DNA of 63,395 nt from DATDAW01 sp036524675 (GTDB lineage: Bacteria > Verrucomicrobiota > Verrucomicrobiia > Chthoniobacterales > DASVRZ01): the NCBI GenBank assembly GCA_036524675.1, contig DATDBU010000053.1, positions 1 through 63,395 of the forward strand, in the 5' to 3' direction. Numbering within the stretch: position 1 is the stretch's first letter; the number at the start of each line of letters is the position of its first letter. Below the pieces are notes generated by a model, which did not search any database, was not told the origin of the DNA, and saw nothing but the letters and a program-made list of their open reading frames with translations. Shown in pieces: positions 62,832 to 63,395 of this stretch. The translations under genes were made by a program, and so were the position numbers.

Positions 62832-63395
62832 GTAGCATTTGCGAGTGATGGAGATCGGCTGGGCTCATCAGCACCAGGGTGCCGCAGGAGATGGCCTCGA
62901 GCACGGAGTTGCCGCGGATTTTTCTGCCACCCGCTTTAATGAAATACTTCGCATCGAAAAGCTCGGCCAGATTTTCACGGATGGATTGTTTGTGTAGGCG
63001 CAATGGATGACCGGTATTTTGCAGAGGGGCGAGACGTGCAACATTCTTGGTCGGCCGCTCCTGAAAGGAATTGATCTCGACAAAAATGCCGTGCTGTGCC
63101 GACGCGCGCCCGACCGTGCGTTGCACGATTTTCTCCAGGCAGTCCGGACCCACAAACGTGTAAGGGAAATCGACTACACCGGGTAGATCGCTCACAATGC
63201 CACGAGCCTCTTGATTCAGGCAGACATCGTAGCCGTAGTACGCACAATCGCATAACATGTTGGCTTCGCCGATCATGTAACACCACAAGATGTTAGGGTG
63301 AGTCTGTACGATGCGGCTGGGGATGGAAAAATTGATAGAGATGACGACGTCATACCGGCTCCAGTCTACCTTGCCGCAACTCACGGAGTAATCGC
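62832..63395 (-). CDS. Glycosyltransferase-like protein, truncated by IS630 and by the window edge
   Basis: About 185 residues visible; the frame is open to the right edge, so the N-terminus is missing. ISINFSIPSRIVQTHPNILW and NSVLEAISCGTLVLMSP recall CgeB/GT4-type glycosyltransferases, in which the E-x-x-S/A-C-G motif binds the nucleotide sugar. The 3' end runs into the IS at 62831, and the missing C-terminus is not found on the far side. Probably inactive. Confidence 0.6.

Overview
The window is a bacterial chromosome segment of moderately high GC. It most likely comes from the Verrucomicrobiota (soil or freshwater lineages). That assignment is an inference from gene content and style and not from a marker search: a fused str-S10-spc-alpha ribosomal cluster without tuf, rpsN, rpmD, rpoA or rplQ, a long-form IspG, an FMN-less sulfite-reductase flavoprotein, many period-7 intergenic repeat arrays, and short GC-rich palindromes (core TGTAGCGGCGGTC) between and inside genes. 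I recognised no rRNA, tRNA or CRISPR array.

Layout. 1-1.7 kb: nucleobase catabolism (partial uraD diverging from a plant-PYD1-like dihydropyrimidine dehydrogenase). 1.8-7.1 kb: a leftward iron-acquisition operon (TonB siderophore receptor, PKHD hydroxylase, repeat protein, PepSY membrane protein). 7.4-12.2 kb: small single genes (YCII, OsmC, a frameshifted SDR, sirtuin, an orphan MbcA/ParS-like antitoxin, DAHP synthase). 12.4-15.8 kb: a NodIJ-type ABC exporter and an ABC-F ATPase. 16.0-34.1 kb: ribosomal proteins plus fusA, secY, adk, map and infA, all leftward. Set between rpsS and rplV is a gene for an exported coiled-coil protein that does not belong to the canonical cluster. 34.5-38.1 kb: glgX, an HxlR remnant and a lipoprotein amidase. 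38.2-51.5 kb: rightward housekeeping (methyltransferase, glycosyltransferase remnant, ccsA-hemA-hemC-small Cys-rich protein, cdsA-dxr-rseP-ispG, a CysJ-like reductase, rplS, a 3D-domain lipoprotein, galE).

51.7-57.9 kb: a leftward urease operon with the full set ureA, B, C, E, F, G, D, interrupted at almost every junction. A GxxExxY gene bounded by near-perfect inverted repeats sits between ureB and ureC. A roughly 95-bp gene-less relative of the same inverted repeat sits between ureC and ureE. A toxin-antitoxin pair lies on the opposite strand between ureF and ureG, heptamer arrays lie at two junctions, and a palindromic repeat is translated inside ureC itself.

58.0-63.4 kb: an orphan ABC ATPase, a single-domain asparaginase-like protein, a degraded more AT-rich island of hypothetical genes, and an IS630-family element with a broken transposase that truncates a glycosyltransferase-like gene at the window edge.

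The most striking material is the repeat biology: heptamer arrays, REP-like palindromes that enter reading frames, and the GxxExxY element with its mini-derivative in one operon. Next comes the exported coiled-coil gene embedded in the S10 operon.
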